DNA of 64,000 bases from Verrucomicrobiia bacterium (GCA_036268055.1 DATAUW010000041.1:186001-250000), one strand, 5' to 3'. Numbered from the stretch's first letter, positions 44,034 through 52,762 are shown. Notes: a model not told the origin generated them from the letters alone. A program made the numbers and translations.

Positions 44034-44757
44034 TCAAAGCAAAAAATTCCCGGTTACCCGCCGGACCGAGCAACGGCGACGCCGTCGTTCCGAGCCACGC
44101 CAATCCCGCCTGGGCGCCGACAAAGTCCTCAATCTCGCGCAACACGCGCGCATGAATGGCGGGATCGGTGATGACACCTTTGCCTTTATCCGCCTCGGCT
44201 TTGCCGGCCTCGAACTGCGGTTTGATCAACGCCACGATTCTACCTGATGCGCGAAGTAATGCAACCGCTACGGGAAGAATCCGGCTGAGCGAAATAAACG
44301 AGCAGTCAATCACCACCAAATCCATCGGCGCGGGAAAACGCGCGAGCGTCAAATCGCGGGCATTGGTTTTTTCCATCACGGCCACGCGCGGATCGTTGCG
44401 CAATTTCCAGGCAAGCTGGCCGTGGCCGACATCCACCGCAAAAACTTTCGCCGCCCCGTGTTGCAGCAGACAATCGGTGAAGCCACCCGTCGAAGCGCCG
44501 AGGTCGGCCACGGTTTGGCCCGCAACGTCCAAATGAAAATGCTCCAGCGCATGTTCCAGTTTGAGCCCGCCGCGGCTGACGTATTTTTCAACCGCGGTCA
44601 GTTCAAGGTTGTCTTGCGGAGTGACACGGTCGCTGGGTTTGCGAGCGGGTTGATGATTGATGATGACCTGCCCCGCCATGATGGCACGGCGCGCTTTCTC
44701 ACGGCTTTCACACAAGCCGCGTTCGACCAACGCTTGATCCAGGCGATTGCCAGCCAT
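44017..44757 (-). CDS. tlyA: TlyA-family rRNA 2'-O-methyltransferase
   Basis: TlyA methylates ribose positions of 16S and 23S rRNA in related bacteria. The 246-residue protein has an N-terminal S4 RNA-binding domain (about 3-62; RLDQALVERGLCESREKARR, RAIMAGQVIIN) and an FtsJ-type methyltransferase domain (about 63-240): SAM loop VADLGASTGGFTDCLLQHGA, VFAVDVGHGQLAW, and catalytic-like PMDLVVIDCSFISL and ALIKPQFEAGK. A GTG-free ATG at 44757 is the first residue before the S4 domain. The gene often carries the old name hemolysin A. It is the upstream partner of nadK. Confidence 0.92.
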   Translation of the reverse strand: MAGNRLDQALVERGLCESREKARRAIMAGQVIINHQPARKPSDRVTPQDNLELTAVEKYVSRGGLKLEHALEHFHLDVAGQTVADLGASTGGFTDCLLQHGAAKVFAVDVGHGQLAWKLRNDPRVAVMEKTNARDLTLARFPAPMDLVVIDCSFISLSRILPVAVALLRASGRIVALIKPQFEAGKAEADKGKGVITDPAIHARVLREIEDFVGAQAGLAWLGTTASPLLGPAGNREFFALIEKTG

Positions 44758-44840
44758 GTGATCGAAAGTATGGCGCGTTTTGCGCTCGGAAACAATGCGA
44801 GTTTTTGACGCGAGGCGCCCGCGAGGCGCGAATGAATTAA

Positions 44841-45308
44841 TTATTTAGCGGCCGCGTAGAGACTGGCTTGGGCTTCGCGATAACTGGTGAGGAAAAAGTC
44901 GTTGTCGGCGACGGATTTTTCGATGAGTTGCTTGAGCAGGAAAAGTTCGGACGAGTTGATGACCGACGTGACGCTATATTTAAACGCCTGCAACGGAGTG
45001 AACGTCTGGAACGACGAACCCAGGAGAATCACAGCCGAATGGCGGCGCTGATTCATCGCCATGTTTTGCATCGTGTGGAGCGTGGTATTTTCCTCAATGG
45101 AGTTTGCCGCGAAAAGTTCCTCGATGATGACGACCTGATAACGGATCTGCGTAAAGCGAATAAGAAAATCGCTGTGCGTCGCGGCGGTGTGGACCTTGTA
45201 GCCGAGTTCCTGCAGCGCGGCCTTCGCCATTTCCAGCCATTCAGGCGTGGAAAAAGCGAGCAGCGCGGGTTTGTCCGCTGCGCTGATAAAATCAAATTCG
45301 TCGCCCAT
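44841..45308 (-). CDS. Receiver-like protein lacking the phospho-acceptor Asp, next to pilT genes
   Basis: This 155-residue protein has the alternating strand-helix pattern of a receiver domain: PALLAFSTPEWLEMAKAALQ (first strand and helix), GYKVHTAAT, then YQVVIIEELFAA, where the phospho-acceptor Asp of receivers would stand but is Glu (E63/E64), and SAVILLGSS for the fourth strand. The first acidic pair is also missing. It is therefore a probable pseudoreceiver that cannot be phosphorylated. It is 3 bases downstream of a PilT-type ATPase gene, suggesting a binding or regulatory role at the pilus motor. I do not recognise a named family. Confidence 0.7.
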   Translation of the reverse strand: MGDEFDFISAADKPALLAFSTPEWLEMAKAALQELGYKVHTAATHSDFLIRFTQIRYQVVIIEELFAANSIEENTTLHTMQNMAMNQRRHSAVILLGSSFQTFTPLQAFKYSVTSVINSSELFLLKQLIEKSVADNDFFLTSYREAQASLYAAAK

Positions 45309-45311
45309 AAA

Positions 45312-46517
45312 TTACTTGAGTTTAAGAGTCGTGGGCATCGGCGGCGCGCCATTTCCGCTGCCGTTGCCGTTAAGTTTCATGCGGAGCCCGGCCATGTGAG
45401 AAGTGCTTTCGCCGCGGGATTTTTTCATGTTATCAATCGCGCGCGTCACCGGACCGCGTTTTGAGCAGTAGAGCATGGCGCTCTCTTCGGTGATGATGCC
45501 TTGTTCAAACGCTTCCACTGCCGAAAGGTCAAACGTGCGCCAGCCGAACGATTGGCTCGACTCAATGATCTCGTAAAATGTTTTTCCCTCGCTCTCGCCC
45601 TGCACGATGGTTTCCTTCGTGCGCAAATTCGAGCCCATGATTTCCAGCATGGCGTGGCGTCCGCCGCCGATTTTGGGAACGAGACGCTGGCTGACGACCC
45701 AGCGCAAGGTATCGGACAGGCGCAAACGAATCTGCTCCTGTTCCTCGGTTTCAAACATGCCGAGAATACGATTGATCGTTTGCCCGGCGTCAACCGTGTG
45801 GAGCGTGCTGAGAACCAAATGGCCCGTTTCCGCGGCGCTGAGCGCAATCTTCACCGTTTCGCGGTCACGCATTTCGCCGACGAGAATTACTTTCGGCGCC
45901 TGGCGCAACGCGGCGCGCAGGCCGTTCGCAAAAGTGTCGAAATCCGTGCCCAACTCGCGCTGATTAAAAGTAGCTTTGTGATGCGGATGAACGAATTCAA
46001 CCGGGTCTTCCAGCGTGATAATGTGAATCGCTTTCGTGCGATTAAATTCGTTGAGCACCGCGGCGAGCGTGGTGGATTTGCCCGAACCAGTTGCGCCGGT
46101 GACCAGCACAAGCCCGGTTTTTTCGCGTGGAATGCTATTGATGATTTCCGGCAATCTGAGGCCTTCGAGCGAAGGAATTTTCGTATTCAGTTTGCGCAAG
46201 ACGATGGAGTAATTGCCGCGCTGGGAAAAAATATTGATACGAAAACGCGCCTTGTCCATCACCGTGTAAGCGGAATCGCAGGAGCCGGTGCGCAGGAGAT
46301 CCTTGATATGCCACTGATTTTCACCAATCAAATTCAGCGCGATCAATTCGGTCTGGTAAGGCGTCAGTTTTTCGATGGGCGGCTCGGAAGTGACGGGCAC
46401 AAGTTCGCCCGATGACTCCACTTGAAGCGGCTTATCAACCGTAAAGATGAGATCGGACACCTCGGGGGCGGAGTCCAGCATCGTGGAAAGAATGTGGTCC
46501 AATTCGGGCCGGCGCAT
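45312..46517 (-). CDS. PilT/PilU-type twitching motility ATPase
   Basis: This 401-residue ATPase powers type IV pilus retraction or a related secretion motor. N-terminal PAS-like region (about 1-110), then Walker A VTGATGSGKSTTLAAVL (about 140-156), Asp box HIITLEDPVEFVH, Walker B KVILVGEMRDRETV and His box TGHLVLSTLHT. The C-terminus is Gly/Asn-rich (NGNGSGNGAPP). It has an extra C-terminal stretch compared with the neighbouring PilT, more like PilU or a specialised paralogue. It lies 3 bases after the second pilT-like gene, so the pair and the pseudoreceiver form one operon. No pilin or PilB/PilC gene is in the window. Confidence 0.92.
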   Translation of the reverse strand: MRRPELDHILSTMLDSAPEVSDLIFTVDKPLQVESSGELVPVTSEPPIEKLTPYQTELIALNLIGENQWHIKDLLRTGSCDSAYTVMDKARFRINIFSQRGNYSIVLRKLNTKIPSLEGLRLPEIINSIPREKTGLVLVTGATGSGKSTTLAAVLNEFNRTKAIHIITLEDPVEFVHPHHKATFNQRELGTDFDTFANGLRAALRQAPKVILVGEMRDRETVKIALSAAETGHLVLSTLHTVDAGQTINRILGMFETEEQEQIRLRLSDTLRWVVSQRLVPKIGGGRHAMLEIMGSNLRTKETIVQGESEGKTFYEIIESSQSFGWRTFDLSAVEAFEQGIITEESAMLYCSKRGPVTRAIDNMKKSRGESTSHMAGLRMKLNGNGSGNGAPPMPTTLKLK

Positions 46518-46520
46518 ATT

Positions 46521-47615
46521 TTAGGTTTCGTCCTCGTCGGGCGGGTTGGCGAGAAAGGTGCGAAATTTCTTTTTATCCAAACACTTTTCGTAGGCTTCCT
46601 CAGGCGAAATGCGCTTCATGCGCAAGTGTTCCATGATGGCGTCGTCGAGCGGCTGATTGCCGTGCTTCTTGCCGACCTGGATCATGCCGGGGATTTGATG
46701 CGTCTTGCCTTCGCGCACGAGGTTAGCGATGGCCGTGGTGAAGATAAGAATTTCCAGCGCGGCGACGCGGCCTTTTTTATCAATGCGCTTGAAAAGATTC
46801 TGGGCGACGATGCCCTTGAGCGCCTCGGAAAGCGTGGCGCGAACTTTGTTCTGCTGCTCGGCTGGGAAAACGTCAATGATACGATCCACCGTCTTGCCGG
46901 CGCTCTGCGTGTGCAACGTGCCGAAGACCAAGTGACCCGTGCTCGCAGCCGTAATCGCAAGCTCGATGGTTTCCAAATCGCGCAACTCACCGACGAGAAT
47001 GACATCGGGATCCTCACGCAACGCACCGCGCAACGCCGCAGAGAAGGAACGGGTATGCACGCCGACTTCGCGATGATTGATCAGCGAGTTTTTGCTTTCA
47101 TGCACGAATTCGATTGGGTCTTCGACCGTGATGATGTGGTCGCGGCGATTTTTATTCGCATAGTCCACCATCGCGGCGAGCGTCGTGGATTTGCCCGAGC
47201 CTGTCGGGCCGGTCACGACGACGAGCCCCTTGTGAAGCATTGAAAGTTTTTTGAGCACCGGCGGAAGCGGCGCATCGAACTTTTCAAAATCCTCGAACGA
47301 AAGAACGCGACTGGGGATCTGGCGGAACACCGCCGAGACGCCGTTTTTTTGATTGAAAAAGTTCGCACGGAAACGGGAAATGTTTGGGATTTCATAACCG
47401 AAATCCACGTCGCCGGTTTCTTCAAAAAGTTTGATCTTATATTCGGGCGCGATTTCGTAGAGCATCATCTTCAGGGCATCGCTTTCAAGCGGGGGATAAT
47501 CCACGCGATGAAGTTCGCCATTGATGCGGAGCATGGGCGGGTTGCCCGCGGACAAGTGCAAGTCCGAAGCTTTTTGCTCGAACATTAAATTGAAGAAGGC
47601 GTCTATTTTGGCCAT
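46521..47615 (-). CDS. pilT: PilT-type twitching motility ATPase
   Basis: This 364-residue protein starts MAKIDAFFNLMFEQKASDLH, the N-terminal phrase of PilT. Walker A is VTGPTGSGKSTTLAAMV (about 126-142), followed by HIITVEDPIEFVHESK, DVILVGELRDLETIELA and TGHLVFGTLHTQSAGKTVDR. The length fits the PilT family. PilT hexamers hydrolyse ATP to pull pili in, driving twitching and DNA uptake. Codons upstream of ATG 47615 lie in a divergent region and are not coding. The chemosensory operon at 2-11.6 kb could act on this motor (inference). Confidence 0.93.
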   Translation of the reverse strand: MAKIDAFFNLMFEQKASDLHLSAGNPPMLRINGELHRVDYPPLESDALKMMLYEIAPEYKIKLFEETGDVDFGYEIPNISRFRANFFNQKNGVSAVFRQIPSRVLSFEDFEKFDAPLPPVLKKLSMLHKGLVVVTGPTGSGKSTTLAAMVDYANKNRRDHIITVEDPIEFVHESKNSLINHREVGVHTRSFSAALRGALREDPDVILVGELRDLETIELAITAASTGHLVFGTLHTQSAGKTVDRIIDVFPAEQQNKVRATLSEALKGIVAQNLFKRIDKKGRVAALEILIFTTAIANLVREGKTHQIPGMIQVGKKHGNQPLDDAIMEHLRMKRISPEEAYEKCLDKKKFRTFLANPPDEDET

Positions 47616-47669
47616 ATAACGGCAGGTAATTGAGCACATGTCATGCCCAATACGGTATAAAATGATCAA

Positions 47670-48746
47670 ATGAGCGAGATGCGCGAAATCATTAAGGCAG
47701 AGGCGGAAAACGCGGGAGCCATTTCTTTCGCCCGGTTCATGGAATTGGCGCTCTATTGTCCAAATTTTGGATACTACGAACAGACGGGCGTCTCGCCGGG
47801 GCAGTCCGGGGATTTTTACACCAGCGTCAGCGTGGGAGAACTCTTCGGGGAATTGCTCGCGATGCAGTTCGCCGAATGGCTCGAAATGCTGCCCGCGCCC
47901 CGGCAAATCGTGGAAGCGGGCGCGCATGACGGACGGCTCGCTTTAGACATTTTGCAATGGCTGAAAAAAGAGAAACCGGAACTGGCGGAGACTGTCGAAT
48001 ATTGGATTTTGGAACCCTCAAAACGGCGACAGGAAACGCAGATAAAAATGCTCGCAGAATTTGAAAAAAAAGTTCGGTGGTTCGACGCGTGGGAAGAACT
48101 TCCGCCGAGCGGAGTGACGGGAATTATTTTCGCGAATGAATTGCTGGATGCGATGCCCGTGCACCGGCTGGGCTGGGATGCGACGAAAAAGAAATGGTTT
48201 GAGTGGGGTGTCCGCTGGGAAGGACAAGACTTTAGTTGGACGCGAATGGAATTAAGGCCGGAGCTTGCGCCGAAAAATCTACCACCGGAGTTACTGGAAG
48301 TGTTGCCGGACGAATTCACGACAGAAATTTGCCCGGCAGCAAAAAGCTGGTGGCAACAGGCCGCGGGCGCGTTGAAGACTGGCAAACTGCTCACGTTCGA
48401 CTATGGATTAAGCGCAGAACAATTTTTCACGCCCGAACGAAAAGATGGGACGTTACGGGCATATCATCAACATCGGCAAAATAATGACTTACTCGCGCGA
48501 CCGGGAGAGCAGGATTTGACGGCGCAAGTGAATTTCTCGGAGATTTGCGCCGCCGGCAAGGCGGAAGGTTTGAAGACGGAAGCGTGGACGTCGCAAGGAA
48601 GATTCTTAACCGCGCTCGTTCAACGGTTGATCGCGGAAAAACGAACATCGGAAGAATGGATTACAACACGTGCGCGACAGTTCCAAACCTTAACGCATCC
48701 ACAACATCTAGGCCGGTCGTTCCAGATATTGGTTCAAGGACGATAA
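47670..48746 (+). CDS. MidA/NDUFAF7-family protein arginine methyltransferase-like
   Basis: This 358-residue SAM-dependent methyltransferase (DUF185) resembles MidA/NDUFAF7, which in mitochondria methylates a complex I subunit. Motifs: ISFARFMELALYCPNFGYYE (about 18-37), SGDFYTSVSVGELFGELLA (about 46-64), EAGAHDGRLALDIL for the SAM site, FANELLDAMPVHR (about 153-165) and LLTFDYGLSAEQFF. A bacterial role in complex I assembly is possible; no nuo genes lie nearby. It is divergent from the pilT operon with 54 bases between, and convergent with rsmE. Confidence 0.88.
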   Translation: MSEMREIIKAEAENAGAISFARFMELALYCPNFGYYEQTGVSPGQSGDFYTSVSVGELFGELLAMQFAEWLEMLPAPRQIVEAGAHDGRLALDILQWLKKEKPELAETVEYWILEPSKRRQETQIKMLAEFEKKVRWFDAWEELPPSGVTGIIFANELLDAMPVHRLGWDATKKKWFEWGVRWEGQDFSWTRMELRPELAPKNLPPELLEVLPDEFTTEICPAAKSWWQQAAGALKTGKLLTFDYGLSAEQFFTPERKDGTLRAYHQHRQNNDLLARPGEQDLTAQVNFSEICAAGKAEGLKTEAWTSQGRFLTALVQRLIAEKRTSEEWITTRARQFQTLTHPQHLGRSFQILVQGR

Positions 48747-48794
48747 AATCTAGTAAATGGAGGATTTAGATTTTTCATCTCTCGGTTAATTCCC

Positions 48795-48826
48795 CCTCTG
48801 CGCCTCTGCGTCTCCGCGCCTCTGCG
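48795..48826. repeat. Four tandem octamers, CCTCTGCG type
   Basis: Consecutive units CCTCTGCG, CCTCTGCG, TCTCCGCG and CCTCTGCG run without spacing and end in TTAAAAAAG. A two-unit degenerate version (CCTCTGCG ACTCCGCG, then TCAAC) lies at 60340-60355. Both are between genes. Confidence 0.75.
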
Positions 48827-48832
48827 TTAAAA

Positions 48833-48867
48833 AAGAAAGCACAGCAGCCGCTAAATAATCAGCGGCT
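48833..48867 (-). terminator. Possible terminator hairpin overlapping the rsmE stop
   Basis: AGCCGCT (48846-48852) and AGCGGCT (48861-48867) form a perfect 7-bp hairpin around an 8-base loop that includes the rsmE stop codon. On the minus strand it is followed after about 8 bases by TTTCTTTTTT. The U-run is displaced, so termination is only likely. Confidence 0.5.
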
Positions 48868-49620
48868 ATCGTATCTGGATTGCAACTCGTAATTGAGAAT
48901 CGAGAGCGAATAGATCGCGGCAGTCTCACTTCGCAATACCAAACGACCAAGCGTGATAGGCAACGCACCGGCGGATTTTACCGCGCTCATTTCGGCAGGA
49001 GTAAAATCGCCTTCGGGGCCGACCCAGACGCAAACGCTTTTCGGAAGGCGTTGTTTCTCGCGATAGAACGTCTGAAAATATTCGCGGGGATGGCGGCAAT
49101 CGCTTTGCAATGAAGCGACCAGCGGGAGTTCAAATTTTTCGTTGCGCGCGAGATATTCTTTGGGCGTGACGGGCGTTTCGATTTCCGGCAGCCACGCGGA
49201 GCCGCATTGCTTGATGGCTTCGATGGCGGTGTGACGCCATTTTTCCGCCTTGGACGCGGCGGACTCGTCGTCAAGTTGCGTCACCACGCGGTCGGACAAC
49301 AGCGGCACGATGCGATGCGCGCCCAGTTCCGTCGCCTTCTGGATAATGCTCTCGATGATCTTGCCCTTGGGAATCGCCTGTAACAACGTGATTTGATACG
49401 GCAACGGCGGGACTTGGTTGCGCTGAACGACAGTGACTTTTAAATGGCCGTGATCAGGCCGTTGAACTTCGCAAAGAAGTTCCTGTCCCGCGCCGTCGAG
49501 AACCATCAGTCGTTCGCCGTGGCGGACGCGCAAAACATTCAGCGCGTGATGCGCCTCGGCTTCCGTGAGAACGAGTGTGCTGTCCTGGCATTGCGCGGGC
49601 GGCAAATAAAAACGGTGCAT
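48859..49620 (-). CDS. rsmE: 16S rRNA m3U1498 methyltransferase RsmE
   Basis: RsmE methylates U1498 of 16S rRNA from SAM using a knotted SPOUT fold. The 253-residue protein has an N-terminal PUA-like beta domain (MHRFYLPPAQCQDSTLVLTE, about 1-20, and HALNVLRVRHGERL), then the knot motifs QAIPKGKIIESIIQKATELG, EAIKQCGSAWLPEI, CVWVGPEGDFTPAEM and LGRLVLRSETAAIYSL. These match the family order. It lies 15 bases after dnaJ, so dnaJ, rsmE and grpE form one operon, a common arrangement. Confidence 0.94.
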   Translation of the reverse strand: MHRFYLPPAQCQDSTLVLTEAEAHHALNVLRVRHGERLMVLDGAGQELLCEVQRPDHGHLKVTVVQRNQVPPLPYQITLLQAIPKGKIIESIIQKATELGAHRIVPLLSDRVVTQLDDESAASKAEKWRHTAIEAIKQCGSAWLPEIETPVTPKEYLARNEKFELPLVASLQSDCRHPREYFQTFYREKQRLPKSVCVWVGPEGDFTPAEMSAVKSAGALPITLGRLVLRSETAAIYSLSILNYELQSRYDSR

Positions 49621-49635
49621 GCAAAATTGCGCGAA

Positions 49636-50766
49636 TCAACTGAACAGGTTCTTGGCCTTCTCGAAGAAACTTTTCGTGAGCGGGTTCACGCGTTCGTCGC
49701 ACAGCTCGGCAAACTCCTGCAACTTGGCTTTTTGCGCCGCGTTCAAGTGACTGGGAACTTCCACGTTGACGCGCACGTGCAAATCACCCGTGCCGTAGCC
49801 CTGAATATTTTTGATGCCTTTGCCTTTGAGCCGGAACGTCGTGCCGGGCTGCGTGCCCGCCGGAATTTTTATTTGCGCCTTGTCGCCGAGCGTCGGAACT
49901 TCAATTTCCGCGCCTAAAGCCGCTTGCACAAAACTGACCGGCACTTCGCAGATTAGATCATCACCTTCACGCTGGAAAATATCGTGCGGCTTGACGTGCA
50001 GGACGACGTAAAGATCGCCCGCCGGACCGCCGCGCAAACCCGCCTCGCCATTGCCCGACGACCGCAGCCGCGAACCGGTGTCAACGCCCGCCGGAATGCG
50101 CAATTTGATTTTGGAAGTCCGTTCGAGCCGCCCCGCGCCATGACAATTCTTGCACGGCTTCTCGATCACTTTGCCCATGCCTTCGCAGCGCGGACAGGTT
50201 TGGGCGATGCTGAAGATGCCGCGCGAACTGATGACCTGGCCGCGGCCGCTGCACGTCGGGCAAATTTTGCTTTTGGAACCCGCTTCCGCGCCCGAGCCCT
50301 GGCAAACCTCGCACCGATCCTGTTTGTTGACAGAAATCTCTTTTTCGCAGCCGTGCGCGGCTTCTTCAAAAGTGATCTCCATGTCATAACGCAAATCGGA
50401 ACCGCGTTGGGGCTGCGAAGGGTCGGCGCGTCCCCCGCCGAAAAGTTCGTCAAAAATATTTCCGCTGCCGCCGAACACCTCGCGAAAAATATCCGCGGGA
50501 TCGTGGAACCCACCGCCGCCGCGTCCGCCGCGCATGCGTGGATCAAAAGCCGCGTGGCCGTATTGATCGTACGCAGCGCGTTTTTGCGGGTCGCTCAACG
50601 CTTCGTACGCCTCACTGAGTTCCTTGAATTTTTCCTCGGCCACTTTATCGCCCGGATTTTTGTCGGGATGATATTTAATCGCGAGTTTGCGGTAGGATTT
50701 TTTGAGATGCTCAGTCTCAACCGTGCGCTCGACTTCAAGGATTTCGTAGTAATCGCGTTTGGCCAT
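49636..50766 (-). CDS. dnaJ: Chaperone DnaJ
   Basis: DnaJ (Hsp40) delivers substrates to DnaK and stimulates its ATPase. The 376-residue protein has the J domain (about 1-70; HPD in AIKYHPDKNPGD), a Gly-rich linker with GGRGGGGFHDP (about 78-90), and four CxxCxGxG zinc-finger repeats (CEVCQGSG, CPTCSGRG, CPRCEGMG, CKNCHGAG). The C-terminal substrate domains are complete. The start is the ATG of MAKRDYYEILEVE. It lies 5 bases after grpE; dnaK itself is not in the window. No CIRCE element was seen upstream of grpE. Confidence 0.96.
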   Translation of the reverse strand: MAKRDYYEILEVERTVETEHLKKSYRKLAIKYHPDKNPGDKVAEEKFKELSEAYEALSDPQKRAAYDQYGHAAFDPRMRGGRGGGGFHDPADIFREVFGGSGNIFDELFGGGRADPSQPQRGSDLRYDMEITFEEAAHGCEKEISVNKQDRCEVCQGSGAEAGSKSKICPTCSGRGQVISSRGIFSIAQTCPRCEGMGKVIEKPCKNCHGAGRLERTSKIKLRIPAGVDTGSRLRSSGNGEAGLRGGPAGDLYVVLHVKPHDIFQREGDDLICEVPVSFVQAALGAEIEVPTLGDKAQIKIPAGTQPGTTFRLKGKGIKNIQGYGTGDLHVRVNVEVPSHLNAAQKAKLQEFAELCDERVNPLTKSFFEKAKNLFS

Positions 50767-50771
50767 GGATA

Positions 50772-51329
50772 TTAAGCGGCAGGTTTTTTGGCGACGACCA
50801 CGGTGGCCGGACGGATAAGCCGGTCGCGCAATTTATACCCCTTGCGCAACTGCTGTAAAACATTGCCCTCAGCCGTCTCGCTGGTTTCCTGTTGGGAAAC
50901 CGCTTCGTGCCAGTTCGGGTCGAAGGGCTTGCCAGCGGCATCCACTTCTTCCAAACCCGACTCGACCAGCGCACTGCGAAGCTGCTGGGAAATCATGGCG
51001 ACGCCCGTTTGGAGCGATTGCGCATTGGCGCCCGGCTGGCTGGCGGCGGTGAGCGCCATGTCAAAATTATCAATCACGGGAATCAGCTTTTTCATCAGCG
51101 ATTCATTGGCGAACTTGATCGCTTCCTCGCGTTCGCGGGCGGCGCGCTTCTTGTAATTGTCAAAGTCCGCGGTGATGCGCAGCACCCGCTCCCAATTCTC
51201 ATCGGCCTTGGCGGCGCGGGTCTTTAGGTTTTCGATTTGCTCAGCCATCAAAGGCTCAAGCGTTTCGATTTTCGGCTCAGCCGTTTCCGCGGCAGTTTCT
51301 GTATCTGATTTAGTATTGGTCTTAGACAT
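50772..51329 (-). CDS. grpE: Nucleotide exchange factor GrpE
   Basis: GrpE releases ADP from DnaK. The 185-residue protein has an N-terminal coiled coil (about 25-85; EQIENLKTRAAKADENWERV), the central RITADFDNYKKRAAREREEA (about 50-69) and the beta-domain signature FDPNWHEAVSQQET with GNVLQQLRKGYKLRDRLIRP. ATG 51329 is preferred because upstream codons read as low-complexity, non-protein sequence. It is the first gene of the grpE-dnaJ-rsmE operon. Confidence 0.93.
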   Translation of the reverse strand: MSKTNTKSDTETAAETAEPKIETLEPLMAEQIENLKTRAAKADENWERVLRITADFDNYKKRAAREREEAIKFANESLMKKLIPVIDNFDMALTAASQPGANAQSLQTGVAMISQQLRSALVESGLEEVDAAGKPFDPNWHEAVSQQETSETAEGNVLQQLRKGYKLRDRLIRPATVVVAKKPAA

Positions 51330-51485
51330 CTTGTGAATCCATTTGGGTAATCCCATGAAATCCCGATAGCGTAACCGTAATCGAAGTTGCGGTTGTGGGC
51401 AACTGTGTTGTGCGCTTGAATGCCCTCCACTCAAAACTTGAATCTCTCCCGCCTTCCTCTACCATCCCCTCAACCCAATCAATCT

Positions 51486-52283
51486 ATGAAACGACTCCTC
51501 CTTTTTACCATTGCCAGCCTCATCACCATCAACCTGGCCACCGCCCAGGACTGGGCCAAAGCCCGCCTCGAAAAATCCCCGCGCCACGGCGAGTGGGTCA
51601 AAGTCACCCATGACAAACGCGACGTGAATTCCTTCATCACCTATCCCGAAGTCAAAGACAAAGCCACCGCCGTCGTCGTCATCCACGAAATTTTCGGTCT
51701 CAGCGATTGGGCCCGCAGCGTCACCGATGAATTCGCCGAAGCCGGCTACATCGCCATCGCTCCCGACCTTCTCTCCGGCGTCGGTCCCAACGGCGGCGGA
51801 ACCGATGCCCTCGGCGGCGCGGACGGTGCCCGCAAAGCCATTCCTTCCCTTCCCGCCGACCAGATCACCGCCGATCTCAATGCCGTCGTTGATTACGTTT
51901 CCAAACTCCCCTCCTGCAACGGCAAAGTCATCGTTGTTGGCTTCTGCTGGGGCGGCGGCCAATCCTTCCGTTACGCCACGAACAATAAAGACCTCAAAGC
52001 CGCGCTCGTCTTCTACGGCACACCTCCCGACAAAGACTCGATCGTCCGCATCAACTGTCCCGTGTACGGCTTCTACGGAGGCAACGACAACCGCGTCACC
52101 TCCACCGTCGTAAAAGCCACTGAAGAAATGAAAGCCGCCGGCAAAATCTACGATCCCACCATCTACAACGGCGCCGGCCACGGCTTCATGCGTGCCGGCG
52201 AAGCACCCGACGCCAGCCCCGATAACAAAACCGCCCACGACTCCGCCTGGAAACGAATCAAAGAGATCCTCGCCAAAATTTAA
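51486..52283 (+). CDS. Exported dienelactone hydrolase-family protein
   Basis: This 265-residue alpha/beta hydrolase starts with a signal peptide (about 1-20, MKRLLLFTIASLITINLATA). The catalytic Cys nucleophile is in VVGFCWGGGQ (about residue 160), the oxyanion region in VIHEIFGLSDWARSV, and the closing His in NGAGHGFMR. Asp of the triad is likely in YGGNDNRV. The family hydrolyses cyclic esters such as dienelactone, but exported members often have other ester or lactone substrates. ATG 51486 starts the signal peptide. It is divergent from grpE and followed by a non-coding repeat region. Confidence 0.87.
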   Translation: MKRLLLFTIASLITINLATAQDWAKARLEKSPRHGEWVKVTHDKRDVNSFITYPEVKDKATAVVVIHEIFGLSDWARSVTDEFAEAGYIAIAPDLLSGVGPNGGGTDALGGADGARKAIPSLPADQITADLNAVVDYVSKLPSCNGKVIVVGFCWGGGQSFRYATNNKDLKAALVFYGTPPDKDSIVRINCPVYGFYGGNDNRVTSTVVKATEEMKAAGKIYDPTIYNGAGHGFMRAGEAPDASPDNKTAHDSAWKRIKEILAKI

Positions 52284-52762
52284 CCCCGCGAAGACATCTG
52301 ATATTGCCGACGCAGTATCACTTGCATGGACGACAAATATCCCAGTGCGTGATAGGCGCACTGCCGCGCCGCCGCAGTCCCGCAGGGACGACCGACCTTT
52401 CACATCAATTTTCCCCAGCAACCACACCTGCAAAGACTTCTCATTAACCCCCAACTTCAGTTGGCGGAACCCTCGTCAAAACTACTCACCTCTATATCGA
52501 GCGAAGCGAGGCGAACCCAGGCGAGCATCATCTTATCACCCCCACGAGTTCACCCTATCAAAAATTTCCTTCGGCAATTTATCGAGTTGGACTCTTTTAC
52601 ACCAATTCCCGTCAGTGACAACTGAATCGTAAATCATAAATTTTATTTCATGAAGATCCAGCCAACTTCGCGTCTAGTCCAAAAATTCCGACCAATTTCT
52701 CCCTCGCGATTGACCGGTTGAAATGAATATGCAACTCTCTCCACGAACAACCGGATACTGAC
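52284..52762. other. Non-coding region with a dispersed repeat copy
   Basis: About 480 bases without a gene. It contains the second copy of the GTCCCGCAGGGAC repeat (52376-52399) and, further on, a CCCGTCAG stretch also seen near 39483-39490. No promoter for the downstream nucleotidyltransferase was clear. Confidence 0.45.
52376..52399. repeat. Second copy of the GTCCCGCAGGGAC dispersed repeat
   Basis: AGTCCCGCAGGGACGACCGA followed by CCTT matches 39414-39437 in 23 of 24 positions. The core GTCCC GCA GGGAC is a perfect palindrome with a 3-base loop. Confidence 0.7.

Noticed and set aside
48795-48826. CRISPR-like array
   Set aside because: Units are only eight bases, directly joined without spacers, and no cas gene is in the window.
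51330-51485. CIRCE heat-shock operator before grpE
   Set aside because: No TTAGCACTC-N9-GAGTGCTAA-like inverted repeat was found between grpE and the divergent hydrolase gene.
51459-52454. 331-codon open frame opposite the dienelactone hydrolase gene
   Set aside because: Antisense to a gene with signal peptide and catalytic Cys; the product is a Gly/Asp repeat-like sequence.
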